Positions 1 through 7,687 of a stretch of 64,000 bases of DNA are shown in pieces (within the stretch, counting starts at the first letter, position 1; the number at the start of each line of letters is the position of its first letter). The notes beneath the pieces were generated by a model, which searched no databases, was not told the DNA's origin, and was given only the letters and a program-made list of their open reading frames with translations. A program made the translations under genes and the position numbers. Source of the DNA: G958296245 sp963664035. Its GTDB lineage: Bacteria > Chloroflexota > Dehalococcoidia > Lucifugimonadales > G958296245. The stretch is from contig OY760867.2 in assembly GCA_963664035.2 (NCBI GenBank), positions 1 through 64,000 on the forward strand, read 5' to 3'.

Positions 1-718
1 GGTACCGTCCCGGCTGCTCCTCCACGACCACCTGCGCCAGCACGAGCTCGACGCTGGACACGAGCCTCCCGCCGACCACCAGCCTGGCTTCACCCTCCAG
101 GCTGCCCAGCGCCCCGCCGTCCATCGTGATTCGAGCGACGGCCCGGTTTCCCTCGACGGTTGGCTCGGAGACCTCCATGTCCACCTCGCCCAACAGCAGC
201 GGCAGATTCCTGAGTACGAACCCCTTGCCCCGCAGCGGTATGAAGCCCAGCGTGAACACCACGTCGTCCGTCAGCAGCGCTCCCATCGCCTCCACGTCCA
301 CGTCTCCAAAGGCGGCTAGGAACGCCGCGGCTACGCGCTCGGTCCCAGGCTCACCGCCGTCGGAAGCAACCGGGGTGTTAGCGGGCGCCGGAGCTGGGGT
401 CGCCGTGGGCGGCGGCGTAGGAGTGTAGGTCGCCGCCGGCGCAGGCGTGGGGGTGTTCGTAGCCGTCGGGCTCGGGGTCGCCGTGGGCGACGGGGTGGGA
501 CTGTAGGTTGCCGTGGGCGACGGGATTGGCGTGTTCGCAGCCGTCGGCGCCGGGCGTTGCGTTGCGCCAGGCGGCTCCTCTGTACCGGGAGTCGCCGCCG
601 GCCCGGGTCCCGACCCGCACGCGGCCCCAAGTAGAGCCAGCAGCGCCAACAGCCACGCGTACACCGCCCGCGCCTTGCCGGGAGCGCACGTCCGCTCGTG
701 TAGAATGGATGGAGCCAT
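1..718 (-). CDS. Secreted lipoprotein with Pro/Thr linker and SnoaL/NTF2-like domain (partial at left edge)
   Basis: The frame is open from ATG at 718 to the window edge (239 codons, C-terminus missing). Residues about 18-34 form a hydrophobic signal ending in a lipobox, LLGAAC, so the product is probably lipid-anchored outside the membrane. Residues about 35-115 are a low-complexity linker of Pro, Thr and Ala (motifs like SPTAT, TPTP). The rest (ERVAAAFLAAFGDVDVEAM..., LLTDDVVFTLG) resembles the SnoaL/NTF2-like fold, in which a helix precedes a curved sheet. Such domains bind small ligands or are non-catalytic, so no function can be assigned. The gene is divergent from valS. Confidence 0.7.
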   Translation of the reverse strand, partial: MAPSILHERTCAPGKARAVYAWLLALLALLGAACGSGPGPAATPGTEEPPGATQRPAPTAANTPIPSPTATYSPTPSPTATPSPTATNTPTPAPAATYTPTPPPTATPAPAPANTPVASDGGEPGTERVAAAFLAAFGDVDVEAMGALLTDDVVFTLGFIPLRGKGFVLRNLPLLLGEVDMEVSEPTVEGNRAVARITMDGGALGSLEGEARLVVGGRLVSSVELVLAQVVVEEQPGRY

Positions 719-827
719 AGCGAGATAGGGTGAGTCCACGATACCAGAGGCCCAGCGTCCGGGCCACCTTCCACCGGCCCGCGCCTAGAATCGCCGGACA
801 CCTGCCAGTCCACGAGGAAAACGCCCA

Positions 828-3491
828 ATGACCCAGACCACCATCGACATACCCAAGGCATACGACCCCAAGGCCACGGAGCGCCGGATCTACGGCATGT
901 GGATGGACGGCGGCCACTTCACGCCCACCATCGACCCAGGCAAAGAGCCGTTCACCATCATCATGCCGCCGCCCAACGTCACCGGAGAGCTGCACATGGG
1001 CCACGCGCTCACCGCCGCCCTCGAGGACCTGATGACCCGCTGGCACCGGATGCTCGGCCAGCCCACCCTCTACCTGCCCGGCACCGACCACGCCGGCATA
1101 GCGACGCAGGTCGTCGTCGAGCGAATGCTGGCTGGGGACGGCGTCTCCCGCCACGAGATGGGCCGGGAAAAGTTCGTCGAGACGGTCTGGAGATGGGTGG
1201 ACGAGTACGGCGGACGCATCTACGAGCAGACCAAGAGGCTGGGCGCGTCCTGCGACTGGTCGCGCAGCGCCTTCACACTCGACGAGGGCCCCAGCCTGGC
1301 CGTGCGCACCACCTTCGTCAACCTCTACCGCAAGGGCCTCGTCTACCGCCGCGAGCGCATCGTCAACTGGTGCCCGCGCTGCGCCACCGCCCTCTCCGAC
1401 CTGGAGGTCAAGCACGCCGACGAGAAGGCCGCGCTCTACCACATCCGCTATAACCTAACCGGCGGCGGCGCGGTCACCATCGCCACCACCAGGCCCGAGA
1501 CACTGCTGGGCGACACCGCGGTGGCCGTCAACCCCGAAGACGAGCGCTACTCCCACCTCGTGGGCCGCAGCGCCGTGCTGCCCGTCCTCGGGCGCACCAT
1601 ACCCGTCATTGCCGACGAGGCCGTCTCCACCGAGTTCGGCACCGGCGCGCTCAAGGTCACGCCCGGACACGACCACAACGACTTCGAGATCGGCGAGCAC
1701 CACGGCCTGCCCACGGTCAACATCATGCACCCCGACGGCAGGCTGAACGAGCACGCGGGCCACTACGAGGGCGCCGACAGGCTGGAGGTGCGCAAGCGGA
1801 TCGTCGAGGAGCTGGAGCGCGGCGGCCTGCTGGAGCAGATCGAGCCCTACAGCCACTCGGTGGGCCACTGCGACCGCTGCGCCGAGGTCGTCGAGCCCAT
1901 GGTGAGCAAGCAGTGGTACATGAGGATGAAGCCGCTGGCCGAGCCCGCCATCGAGGCGGTGCGCAGCGGCGAGGTCCGCATCGTCCCCGAGCGTTTTACG
2001 AAGGTCTACTACAACTGGATGGAGAACATCCGCGACTGGTGCGTCAGCCGCCAGCTATGGTGGGGCCACCGCATCCCGGTCTGGTACTGCGGCGACTGCG
2101 AGCACGTCACCGTGGACGTCGAGGACCCGACGGCATGCTCCGGCTGCGGCTCCGCGGACCTGGCGCGCGACCCGGACGTCCTCGACACCTGGTTCAGCTC
2201 CGCACTCTGGCCCCACTCCACCCTGGGCTGGCCCGGCGACACCGACGACATGCGCTACTTCTACCCCACCTCAGACATGGAGACGGGCCACGACATCCTC
2301 TTCTTCTGGGTTGCCCGCATGATGATGATGGGCATCGAGAACACGGGGCAGGTCCCCTTCCGCACCATCTACCTCCACGGCCTCGTGCGCGACCCCGAGG
2401 GCGTCAAGATGAGCAAGTCCAGGGGCAACGTCATGGACCCGCTGGAGCTCATAGACCTGTACGGCGCCGACGCCCTGCGCTTCGCGCTCACCACCGGCAA
2501 CTCCCCCGGCAACGACATGCGCCTCAACGAGGCGCGCATGGAGGCCGCGCGCAACTTCGCCAACAAGCTGTGGAACGCCGCCAGGTTCGTCATGACCAAC
2601 CTCGACGGCGACACGAGCGCCGCATGGCAGTGGCCGCCGAAGCCGGCCCATCTCCATGACCGCTGGATCGTCAGCCGTCTCGACGGCGTCGCTGCCGAGG
2701 TCCAGCGCCATATGCGCGACTACCAGTTCGGCGAGGCGCAGCGCGCCGTCCACGACTTCCTCTGGGGCGAGTACTGCGACTGGTACCTGGAGATGTCGAA
2801 GATCAGGCTCCGCTCCGACCAGCCCGGCGGCGGTTCCCCCCTCCCGGTCATGGCGTACGTCCTCGAAGAGGTGCTGCGCCTGCTCCACCCCTTCATGCCC
2901 TTCATCACCGAGGAGATATGGCAGAAGCTGGTCGCCTTCCTCCCGGCGCGGCCCGGCCGCGCCGACGCCCTGATCGCGGCCCGCTACCCGGAGCCCGACC
3001 CCGCTAGGCGCGACGAGGACGCGGAGGCCGAGGTCGGCGCGATGGTCGAGCTCGTCCGCGCCGTCCGCAACGTCCGCGCCGAGTTCCGCATAGACCGCAA
3101 CCGGCCCCTCGAGGCCGTCGTGGACGGCGGCGACGTGGCGCGGGTCGCCGCATCCGAGTCCGCCGTCATACAGCGCCTCGCCGGCGTCGCCCCCCTGAAG
3201 ATCGGACGCGGAGGCGCCGCGCCGGCGGCGGACGAGGTCTCCGTCGTGCTCACGAAGGGGGCCGTGGCCGTGCCCCTCGGCGGCCTCGTCGATCTGGACC
3301 GCGAGAAGAAGCGCCTCTCGGAGGAGATGACCAACATCGACGGCAACCTCCGGAAGCTCGGCAAGCGCCTCCAGGACGAAAGGTTCTTGGAGCGCGCCCC
3401 CGAGGAGGTCGTAGAACGCGAGCGCCAGCGCCTCGCAACGCTCCAGGCCCGCCGCGCCCGCGTCGGCGAGGTCCTATCCCGCCTGGCGTAA
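828..3491 (+). CDS. valS: Valyl-tRNA synthetase
   Basis: Charges tRNA-Val in the cytoplasm. The 887-residue length is normal for bacterial ValRS. The class I signatures are visible: HMGH at residues 56-59 (in PNVTGELHMGHAL) and KMSKS at 527-531. A CP1 editing domain lies between them. A zinc-ribbon-like Cys pattern (WYCGDCEHV...CSGCGS) falls within the catalytic half. The last 70 residues form the charged coiled-coil arm typical of ValRS (DREKKRLSEEM...). GAGGAAAA precedes the ATG by about 8 nt. A TAGAAT hexamer at 786-791 could be a -10 element, but no convincing -35 accompanies it. No T-box is seen here, unlike ileS. Confidence 0.97.
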   Translation: MTQTTIDIPKAYDPKATERRIYGMWMDGGHFTPTIDPGKEPFTIIMPPPNVTGELHMGHALTAALEDLMTRWHRMLGQPTLYLPGTDHAGIATQVVVERMLAGDGVSRHEMGREKFVETVWRWVDEYGGRIYEQTKRLGASCDWSRSAFTLDEGPSLAVRTTFVNLYRKGLVYRRERIVNWCPRCATALSDLEVKHADEKAALYHIRYNLTGGGAVTIATTRPETLLGDTAVAVNPEDERYSHLVGRSAVLPVLGRTIPVIADEAVSTEFGTGALKVTPGHDHNDFEIGEHHGLPTVNIMHPDGRLNEHAGHYEGADRLEVRKRIVEELERGGLLEQIEPYSHSVGHCDRCAEVVEPMVSKQWYMRMKPLAEPAIEAVRSGEVRIVPERFTKVYYNWMENIRDWCVSRQLWWGHRIPVWYCGDCEHVTVDVEDPTACSGCGSADLARDPDVLDTWFSSALWPHSTLGWPGDTDDMRYFYPTSDMETGHDILFFWVARMMMMGIENTGQVPFRTIYLHGLVRDPEGVKMSKSRGNVMDPLELIDLYGADALRFALTTGNSPGNDMRLNEARMEAARNFANKLWNAARFVMTNLDGDTSAAWQWPPKPAHLHDRWIVSRLDGVAAEVQRHMRDYQFGEAQRAVHDFLWGEYCDWYLEMSKIRLRSDQPGGGSPLPVMAYVLEEVLRLLHPFMPFITEEIWQKLVAFLPARPGRADALIAARYPEPDPARRDEDAEAEVGAMVELVRAVRNVRAEFRIDRNRPLEAVVDGGDVARVAASESAVIQRLAGVAPLKIGRGGAAPAADEVSVVLTKGAVAVPLGGLVDLDREKKRLSEEMTNIDGNLRKLGKRLQDERFLERAPEEVVERERQRLATLQARRARVGEVLSRLA

Positions 3492-3504
3492 TCGCCCAAA
3501 TCCT

Positions 3505-3523
3505 CTTCCCCCTCAGGGGGAAG
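3505..3523. repeat. Perfect hairpin just after valS
   Basis: CTTCCCCCT and AGGGGGAAG form a 9-bp perfect stem with a single-base loop, 13 nt after the valS stop. There is no T-run behind it, so it may be a repeat or mRNA end-stabilising hairpin rather than a classical terminator. Confidence 0.5.
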
Positions 3524-3554
3524 TTGAGATGGGGGTGGACCGTGCATGGATAGT

Positions 3555-3604
3555 CGACCTGATTGCCCCCATCCTAACCTTCCCCCGCAGAGGGGGGAAG
3601 GGAC
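3555..3604. repeat. Dispersed 50-bp C-rich hairpin repeat, copy 1
   Basis: This block is nearly identical to 19239-19290: CGACCTGATT, then GCCCCCATCCTAACC, then a hairpin of CCTTCCCCC with GGGGGAAGG. The two copies differ by one inserted T and one G/C change in the loop. Both lie between genes, pointing to a dispersed repeat family. A shorter relative is at 37340-37372. Confidence 0.7.
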
Positions 3605-3660
3605 TCTATGTTACGCAAAGGTCTCCGTTCGCGGGAACGACGGAGGTGGGGATCTCGGGA

Positions 3661-4020
3661 TCAAGCGTGTAGGATGCTGTCCAACTCGGCGGCCTCTCGT
3701 ATCCAGGCTGTGAGCCGGGTCACGTCCAGGTCTTCCAGGGCCCTGATCTTGACGTGGCGCATGCTCTTGCCCTCGCCTTCCATCCCGCGCGCCGCGCCGC
3801 CCAGGTAGCCGCCCCTGAAGAAGCCGAGCTTGACGTAGCTGTCGGTGGCGCCGACGTAGAGCACGTTGGAGCGCCCGGAGTAGACGGGCTGGCTCCACTT
3901 GACGCTCTCCTCCAGGCCGGGGGCGGTGTCTTCGATCAGCCCCCGCACCGCCTGCGCGACCTGGCGCACGGAGGGATCGAGCTCCGCCATCCAGGAGTCG
4001 ACGTTCTTGCTGCGCCTCAC
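3661..4020 (-). CDS. DUF1801 domain protein
   Basis: A 119-residue protein with the DUF1801 (YdhG-like) pattern: an N-terminal helix (VRQVAQAVRGLIEDTAPGLEE), then VKWSQPVYSG, then YVGATDSYVKLGFF and a C-terminal helix (TRLTAWIREAAEL). The biochemical function of the family is not established. The start is GTG at 4020. The gene is followed downstream on the same strand by repeat sequence and is separated by 40 nt from the NHL operon, so it could be the last gene of that transcript. Confidence 0.75.
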   Translation of the reverse strand: MRRSKNVDSWMAELDPSVRQVAQAVRGLIEDTAPGLEESVKWSQPVYSGRSNVLYVGATDSYVKLGFFRGGYLGGAARGMEGEGKSMRHVKIRALEDLDVTRLTAWIREAAELDSILHA

Positions 4021-4060
4021 GGCACTTACCGGCGCTGCCCTGATACGGCTTGGGGCAGCC

Positions 4061-5017
4061 TTACGCCTGCTTGGTGAGCTTGCGCATGGTGCGCAGGCCC
4101 GATATAGGCGGGTCCTGCTTGGCGCCGAACTCGGAGTTGGCCACCTCGGCCACGTAGATGTCGCCCTTGGAGTCGACGGCCAGCCCGTGTGGCGCGTAGA
4201 AGCGCCCGGCGGAGCCGCCCGGCGGCTCTTCCCCGAGCCTGGCCAGCGTCTTCCCGCTCCTGTCCATGATGCTGACCCGGGGGCCGAGGCGGACCCCTTC
4301 GGCGTTGGTCGCGATCGCCACCCATAACTCGGCGACGTAGACCTTCTGGTCGCCCCTCAGGTCGACGAACACCCCGGCCGTCCGGGCGAGGTTGACCCAC
4401 TGCGTCTCGTAGACGCCGTTCGAGGAGAAGACCTGGATGCGTTGGTTCTCCCTGTCGCCGACATAGACCCAGCCGTCGTTGTCCACGGCTATGTTGTGAA
4501 CGATGTTGAACTGGCCTGGACTCGTGCCCGACTCGCCCCAGGAGAAGAGGTGCCGCCCGGCGGCGTCGTACTTGTGGACGCGGGCGTTGGTGTAGCCGTC
4601 GGCCACGTATATGGCGCCGTCGTTGGGGTCTACCACGGCGTGCGTCGGCTGGTTGAAGGGGTCGCCGCTCATCGGCGCCGACGGCTTGCCCGCGTCGCCC
4701 AGGGTCAGGCGCAGCTTCCCCTCCGGGGTATAGACGCGGACGGTGTGGTCTCCGTTGTCGACGCAGACCATCGAGTCGTCGGGGGCGGCGGCGATGCCGT
4801 GGGGGTTGGTAAAGTCGCCTTCGCCCCAGGAGCGCAGGCAGTTGCCCTCGGAATCGAAGACGATGACCGGGTGCTCGCCGCGGGTGAATATGTAGACCTG
4901 GTCCGTGGAGTCGACGGCCACTCCCGCCGCCTCCACGAGCGACCAGCCCTCCGGCAGCGCGCCCCAGTCGTCTCCGCCTATCTCGTAGGTGTACTCACCG
5001 GACCCAAGTATTGCCAT
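4061..5017 (-). CDS. NHL-repeat beta-propeller protein (copy 2 of tandem pair)
   Basis: A 318-residue protein built of NHL-type repeats, each with blocks like PHGIAAAPDDSMVCVDNGDHTVRVY, AVVDPNDGAIYVADGYTNARVHKYD and AVDNDGWVYVGDRENQRIQVF, predicting a six-bladed propeller. There is no signal peptide, so it is probably cytoplasmic. It is a close tandem paralogue of the gene at 5033-5986 (shared N-terminus LGSGEYTYE.G.DWG.LP.GW) with a 15-nt gap. Position behind an HpcH/HpaI aldolase suggests a part in the same catabolic unit, possibly as a lactonase-like or binding protein. That role is inference. Confidence 0.85.
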   Translation of the reverse strand: MAILGSGEYTYEIGGDDWGALPEGWSLVEAAGVAVDSTDQVYIFTRGEHPVIVFDSEGNCLRSWGEGDFTNPHGIAAAPDDSMVCVDNGDHTVRVYTPEGKLRLTLGDAGKPSAPMSGDPFNQPTHAVVDPNDGAIYVADGYTNARVHKYDAAGRHLFSWGESGTSPGQFNIVHNIAVDNDGWVYVGDRENQRIQVFSSNGVYETQWVNLARTAGVFVDLRGDQKVYVAELWVAIATNAEGVRLGPRVSIMDRSGKTLARLGEEPPGGSAGRFYAPHGLAVDSKGDIYVAEVANSEFGAKQDPPISGLRTMRKLTKQA

Positions 5018-5032
5018 CTCCGCTCCTTAGCG

Positions 5033-5986
5033 TCAGGACTTCTTGACGAGCTTCTGAAGGGAGCGCAGCTCCCTCGGAGGGTCCATCAGCCGGCCGTAGT
5101 CGCTGTAGGACACCTCCGCGACGTATATGTCCCCGCGCGAGTCTACCGCGACTGCGTGGGGAGAGTAGAAGCGCCCCGGCTCGTCGCCGAAGGACTGCCT
5201 GCCCAGCCTCGCCACGACGTTGCCCGCGGGGTCGAATATGGTCACCCTGGGCCCGAGGTCGGTGCCCATGGTGTTGGACCTCCCGCCGGCGTAGTACTCG
5301 CCGACGTATACGAGGCCGCCGCCGTTGTTGTCGACGCATACGGCCGCGGCCTTGGAGAGGTTGACCCACTGCTCCTGGTAGCTGCCGTCGGCGTCGAAGA
5401 TCTGGATGCGCCTGTTCTCGCGGTCGGCCACGAGGACCCTGCCGTCGTTGTCCACGGCTATGTTGTGGACGACGTTGAACTGGCCCTCGTCGGTGCCCGA
5501 CTCGCCCCATGACACCAGGTAGCGCCCGTTGGGGTCGTACTTGTGGACGCGGGCGTTGGCGTAGCCGTCGGAGACGTAGAGGTCGCCGTTGCGCGGGTCC
5601 ACTGCGGCGTGGGTTGGCCGGTTGTAGGGCTGTCCGCTCATCGCGGGCGCCGGGTCGTTGTCCGGGCCGATGGTGAGCAGGAGCTCGCCGTCCGGGGTGT
5701 ACTTGCGCACCGAGTGGTTGCCGGTGTCGACGCAGTAGACGCTGTCGTCGGGGCCTATGGCGATGCCGTGCGGCGAGCCGAAGGCGCCCTCGCCCCAGGA
5801 CCGGAGCATCTTGCCGTCGCGGTCGAAGACTATGACCGCGTGGCCGCCCCTGTTGTAGACGTATACGTTGTCGCCGGAGTCGACCGCGACGGCGGTGGCC
5901 TCGTTGTAGGTCCAGCCGTCGGGCAGGTCGCCCCAGTCTTTCCCGGAGACCTCGTAGGTGTGCTCGCCGCTTCCGAGTTCTACCAT
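5033..5986 (-). CDS. NHL-repeat beta-propeller protein (copy 1 of tandem pair)
   Basis: A 317-residue NHL propeller, tandem paralogue of the gene at 4061-5017. The frame stays open upstream to 6304, but that stretch is antisense to codons of the aldolase. The ATG at 5986, preceded by GAGGTAGCAACC, gives the same N-terminus and length as the paralogue, so it was chosen. Repeats are visible as SPHGIAIGPDDSVYCVDTGNHSVRKY, AVDPRNGDLYVSDGYANARVHKYD and AVDNDGRVLVADRENRRIQIFD. It begins 5 nt after the aldolase stop, so the two are almost certainly co-transcribed. Confidence 0.87.
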   Translation of the reverse strand: MVELGSGEHTYEVSGKDWGDLPDGWTYNEATAVAVDSGDNVYVYNRGGHAVIVFDRDGKMLRSWGEGAFGSPHGIAIGPDDSVYCVDTGNHSVRKYTPDGELLLTIGPDNDPAPAMSGQPYNRPTHAAVDPRNGDLYVSDGYANARVHKYDPNGRYLVSWGESGTDEGQFNVVHNIAVDNDGRVLVADRENRRIQIFDADGSYQEQWVNLSKAAAVCVDNNGGGLVYVGEYYAGGRSNTMGTDLGPRVTIFDPAGNVVARLGRQSFGDEPGRFYSPHAVAVDSRGDIYVAEVSYSDYGRLMDPPRELRSLQKLVKKS

Positions 5987-5991
5987 GGTTG

Positions 5992-6741
5992 CTACCTCGG
6001 GCCTCGCAGGCTTGGGGATTCGAGCAGTACCGTAACGCCCATGTCGATGTACTTCTGCCGCTCCTCCGGGCCGGGGATGCGGTAGCAGACCGCCGTGCCG
6101 GAGCCTCGAAGCTGGTCGACGGTGTGCTGGATGCAGTCGTCCACCGTCTTGAACGGGTGGCCCGGGTGCGCTTCCAGGTCGATGGTGAGGTCCATGGGGC
6201 CGAAGGATAGGCAGTCGACGCCGGGCTTGGCGAGGCGCCGGGCCGCCGTGACCGATGCCACCGACTCGATCTGCATCCAGAGCACTCCGGTCTCGCCCCA
6301 CCACTCGCGGTACTTCTTGTGGTGGATACTTGGGTCGAAGTTGACCCGGTTGACGCCTCCCCAGCTACGCACGCCCTGTGGCGCGTAGTAGAAGTTGGCC
6401 ACCGCCTCGTCGACCGTCTCCTCGGTCTCGACCTGCGGCACCTCGATGCACGTCGGGCCGAGGTCGAGGGTGTTGCCTATCAGGTAGGTGTGGCGGGTGT
6501 GCTTGATGCGGAACTGGACGGGCACGTCGAGCTCGGCGGCCGCCTTGCAGAAGGCGACGAGGGTCTCCTCGTCGTAGGGGCCGTGCTGGCTGTCGCCGGA
6601 GAGGAAGTCGTAGTCGCCGCCGTCCAGGACGGCCCTGAGCGCGTCCGCGTCGGAGCTCAGGGGGGCGGACACCCCCACCACGGTCTCGCCGGCGTTGATA
6701 CGCCTCTTCAGGGACACGGCTTTCTCGCTGAGCGACGGCAT
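5992..6741 (-). CDS. HpcH/HpaI-family aldolase
   Basis: A 249-residue class II aldolase of the HpcH/HpaI (2-keto-3-deoxy-acid) family, which cleaves or forms 2-oxo acids with a divalent metal. Visible features are GDYDFLSGDSQHGPYD (catalytic loop region), VPQVETEETVDEAV, WMQIESVASV with the metal-binding Glu, and FGPMDLTIDLE corresponding to the FG..DL metal site. AGGAGG lies upstream of the ATG at 6741. First gene of an apparent operon with the two NHL proteins. The exact substrate is not readable; sugar-acid aldolases such as rhamnonate or glucarate types are the nearest idea. Confidence 0.88.
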   Translation of the reverse strand: MPSLSEKAVSLKRRINAGETVVGVSAPLSSDADALRAVLDGGDYDFLSGDSQHGPYDEETLVAFCKAAAELDVPVQFRIKHTRHTYLIGNTLDLGPTCIEVPQVETEETVDEAVANFYYAPQGVRSWGGVNRVNFDPSIHHKKYREWWGETGVLWMQIESVASVTAARRLAKPGVDCLSFGPMDLTIDLEAHPGHPFKTVDDCIQHTVDQLRGSGTAVCYRIPGPEERQKYIDMGVTVLLESPSLRGPR

Positions 6742-6853
6742 GGGCGGGTCCTCCTTGGTCAGACGGTTGGCCTTTCGCGCCAGCCATTATACACGCGAAC
6801 GGGCCGCGCGGCTGCGGCTTGGGCGCTGGAATGTTCAATGCTATGATGTCGTC

Positions 6854-7081
6854 ATGCGCACCACAGTGAACATCGACGACGACGTACTAGCTGCCGCGCG
6901 GGCGCTGGCGGGCCGGAACGGGACCAGCCTCGACCGGGCCCTGTCGGAGCTGGCGCGGCGCGGCCTGGAAGGCGTGGTCAGGGGCGAACAACGTAGGCGC
7001 GGCGCCAGCTTTGCCGTCGAGCCTGGCGTCTACCCCATTACCAGCGAGGACGTGTACCGGTCCCTGGACGACTGGCCGTGA
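6854..7081 (+). CDS. VapB-type ribbon-helix-helix antitoxin, without a partner toxin
   Basis: A 75-residue protein starting MRTTVNIDDDVLAAARALA, the typical VapB/Arc-like DNA-binding ribbon followed by a helix, and ending in a segment (YPITSEDVYRSLDDWP) that in relatives wraps the toxin. The frame is open further upstream, but the ATG at 6854 begins the recognisable domain. In VapBC modules a PIN-domain toxin follows immediately. Here 7082-7131 codes for nothing and the next gene is on the other strand, so this is an orphan or a degraded module. Confidence 0.75.
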   Translation: MRTTVNIDDDVLAAARALAGRNGTSLDRALSELARRGLEGVVRGEQRRRGASFAVEPGVYPITSEDVYRSLDDWP

Positions 7082-7131
7082 GTTAGAGTAGAACATACAA
7101 CCAACAGAATCACCTTGACGCCACTGCGACG

Positions 7132-7314
7132 CTACTGCCAGAGGCGAAGAGCAGCGATGATTGCACCGGTCATGACGACCATCAGTCCTCCGAGGCGTAT
7201 GTACAGCCGCATTTCCAATTCCTTGAGATCGGCTTTGGTCGCCAAGTGCTTCAACTCGGTCCGAAACTCCGTCTCCAGTATCGTTACCCGATCCTCTACG
7301 GGAATCGTAGCCAT
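7132..7314 (-). CDS. Small coiled-coil protein with C-terminal membrane anchor
   Basis: Starting at ATG 7314, with GGAGGTG 5 nt upstream, the gene encodes 60 residues. Residues 6-38 are a charged amphipathic helix (VTILETEFRTELKHLATKADLKELEMRL) likely to form a coiled coil. Residues 42-59 are one membrane span (GGLMVVMTGAIIAALRLW). This architecture resembles DUF1640/XhlA-like small tail-anchored proteins. Function unknown. An upstream in-frame ATG would add a tail without a ribosome site. Confidence 0.6.
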   Translation of the reverse strand: MATIPVEDRVTILETEFRTELKHLATKADLKELEMRLYIRLGGLMVVMTGAIIAALRLWQ

Positions 7315-7358
7315 GCTGCACCTCCATATCAATCTTACACTACTTAGTACAACACAGC

Positions 7359-7500
7359 CCAAATCCATCACCTAATCCGCACGGTGGGCGTAACGAACCG
7401 CTTGCTGGGTCACGACGATGCACCCCGTATCGGGGTACGGGGCAGGCTTCTCCGGGGATGGATTCCCGCTTTCGCGGGAACGACGGAGGTGGGGGATTGC
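7359..7500. repeat. MITE-like element with a different core
   Basis: The left end reads CCAAATCCATCACCTAA and the right end GGAGGTGGGGGATTG, which is close to an inverted copy of the left end. These termini match those of the 120-bp elements at 37442 and 55835. The core is different: it holds the inverted repeat TTCCCGC/GCGGGAA at 7462-7479 and the phrase GGGAACGACGG, also found at 3634-3644. No target duplication is evident. Confidence 0.45.
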
Positions 7501-7633
7501 TGGCCGCCGCCATGCAACGCAACGGCCAACTGGCCACGCTGGACGGGGGCATGGCAGGACTGGTCCCAGAGAAGGAACGCTCATACTTGCACGTTATTCC
7601 TGTCTGATCTGACGGCGACGCTAGGAACGGGGA

Positions 7634-7654
7634 GGGTGGGTTTCAAACCCACCC
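7634..7654. repeat. REP-like palindrome
   Basis: GGGTGGGTTT and AAACCCACCC form a perfect 10-bp inverted repeat around one C, followed by CCTACCGG. It belongs to the dispersed palindrome family also at 26944, 37487, 43096, 49595, 53014 and 55881. The stretch 7382-7687 otherwise holds no gene, only this and the MITE-like element. Confidence 0.7.
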
Positions 7655-7687
7655 CTACCGGTCTGTTACGGGCGCCAGAAGGTATGG

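Noticed and set aside
5987..6304. A 106-codon N-terminal extension of the first NHL gene.
   Set aside because: It lies within the aldolase gene in another frame, and the ATG at 5986 matches the start of the tandem paralogue.
7082..7131. A VapC toxin after the VapB-like gene.
   Set aside because: The 50-nt gap is too short and the next gene is convergent with a coiled-coil/membrane product, not a PIN domain.
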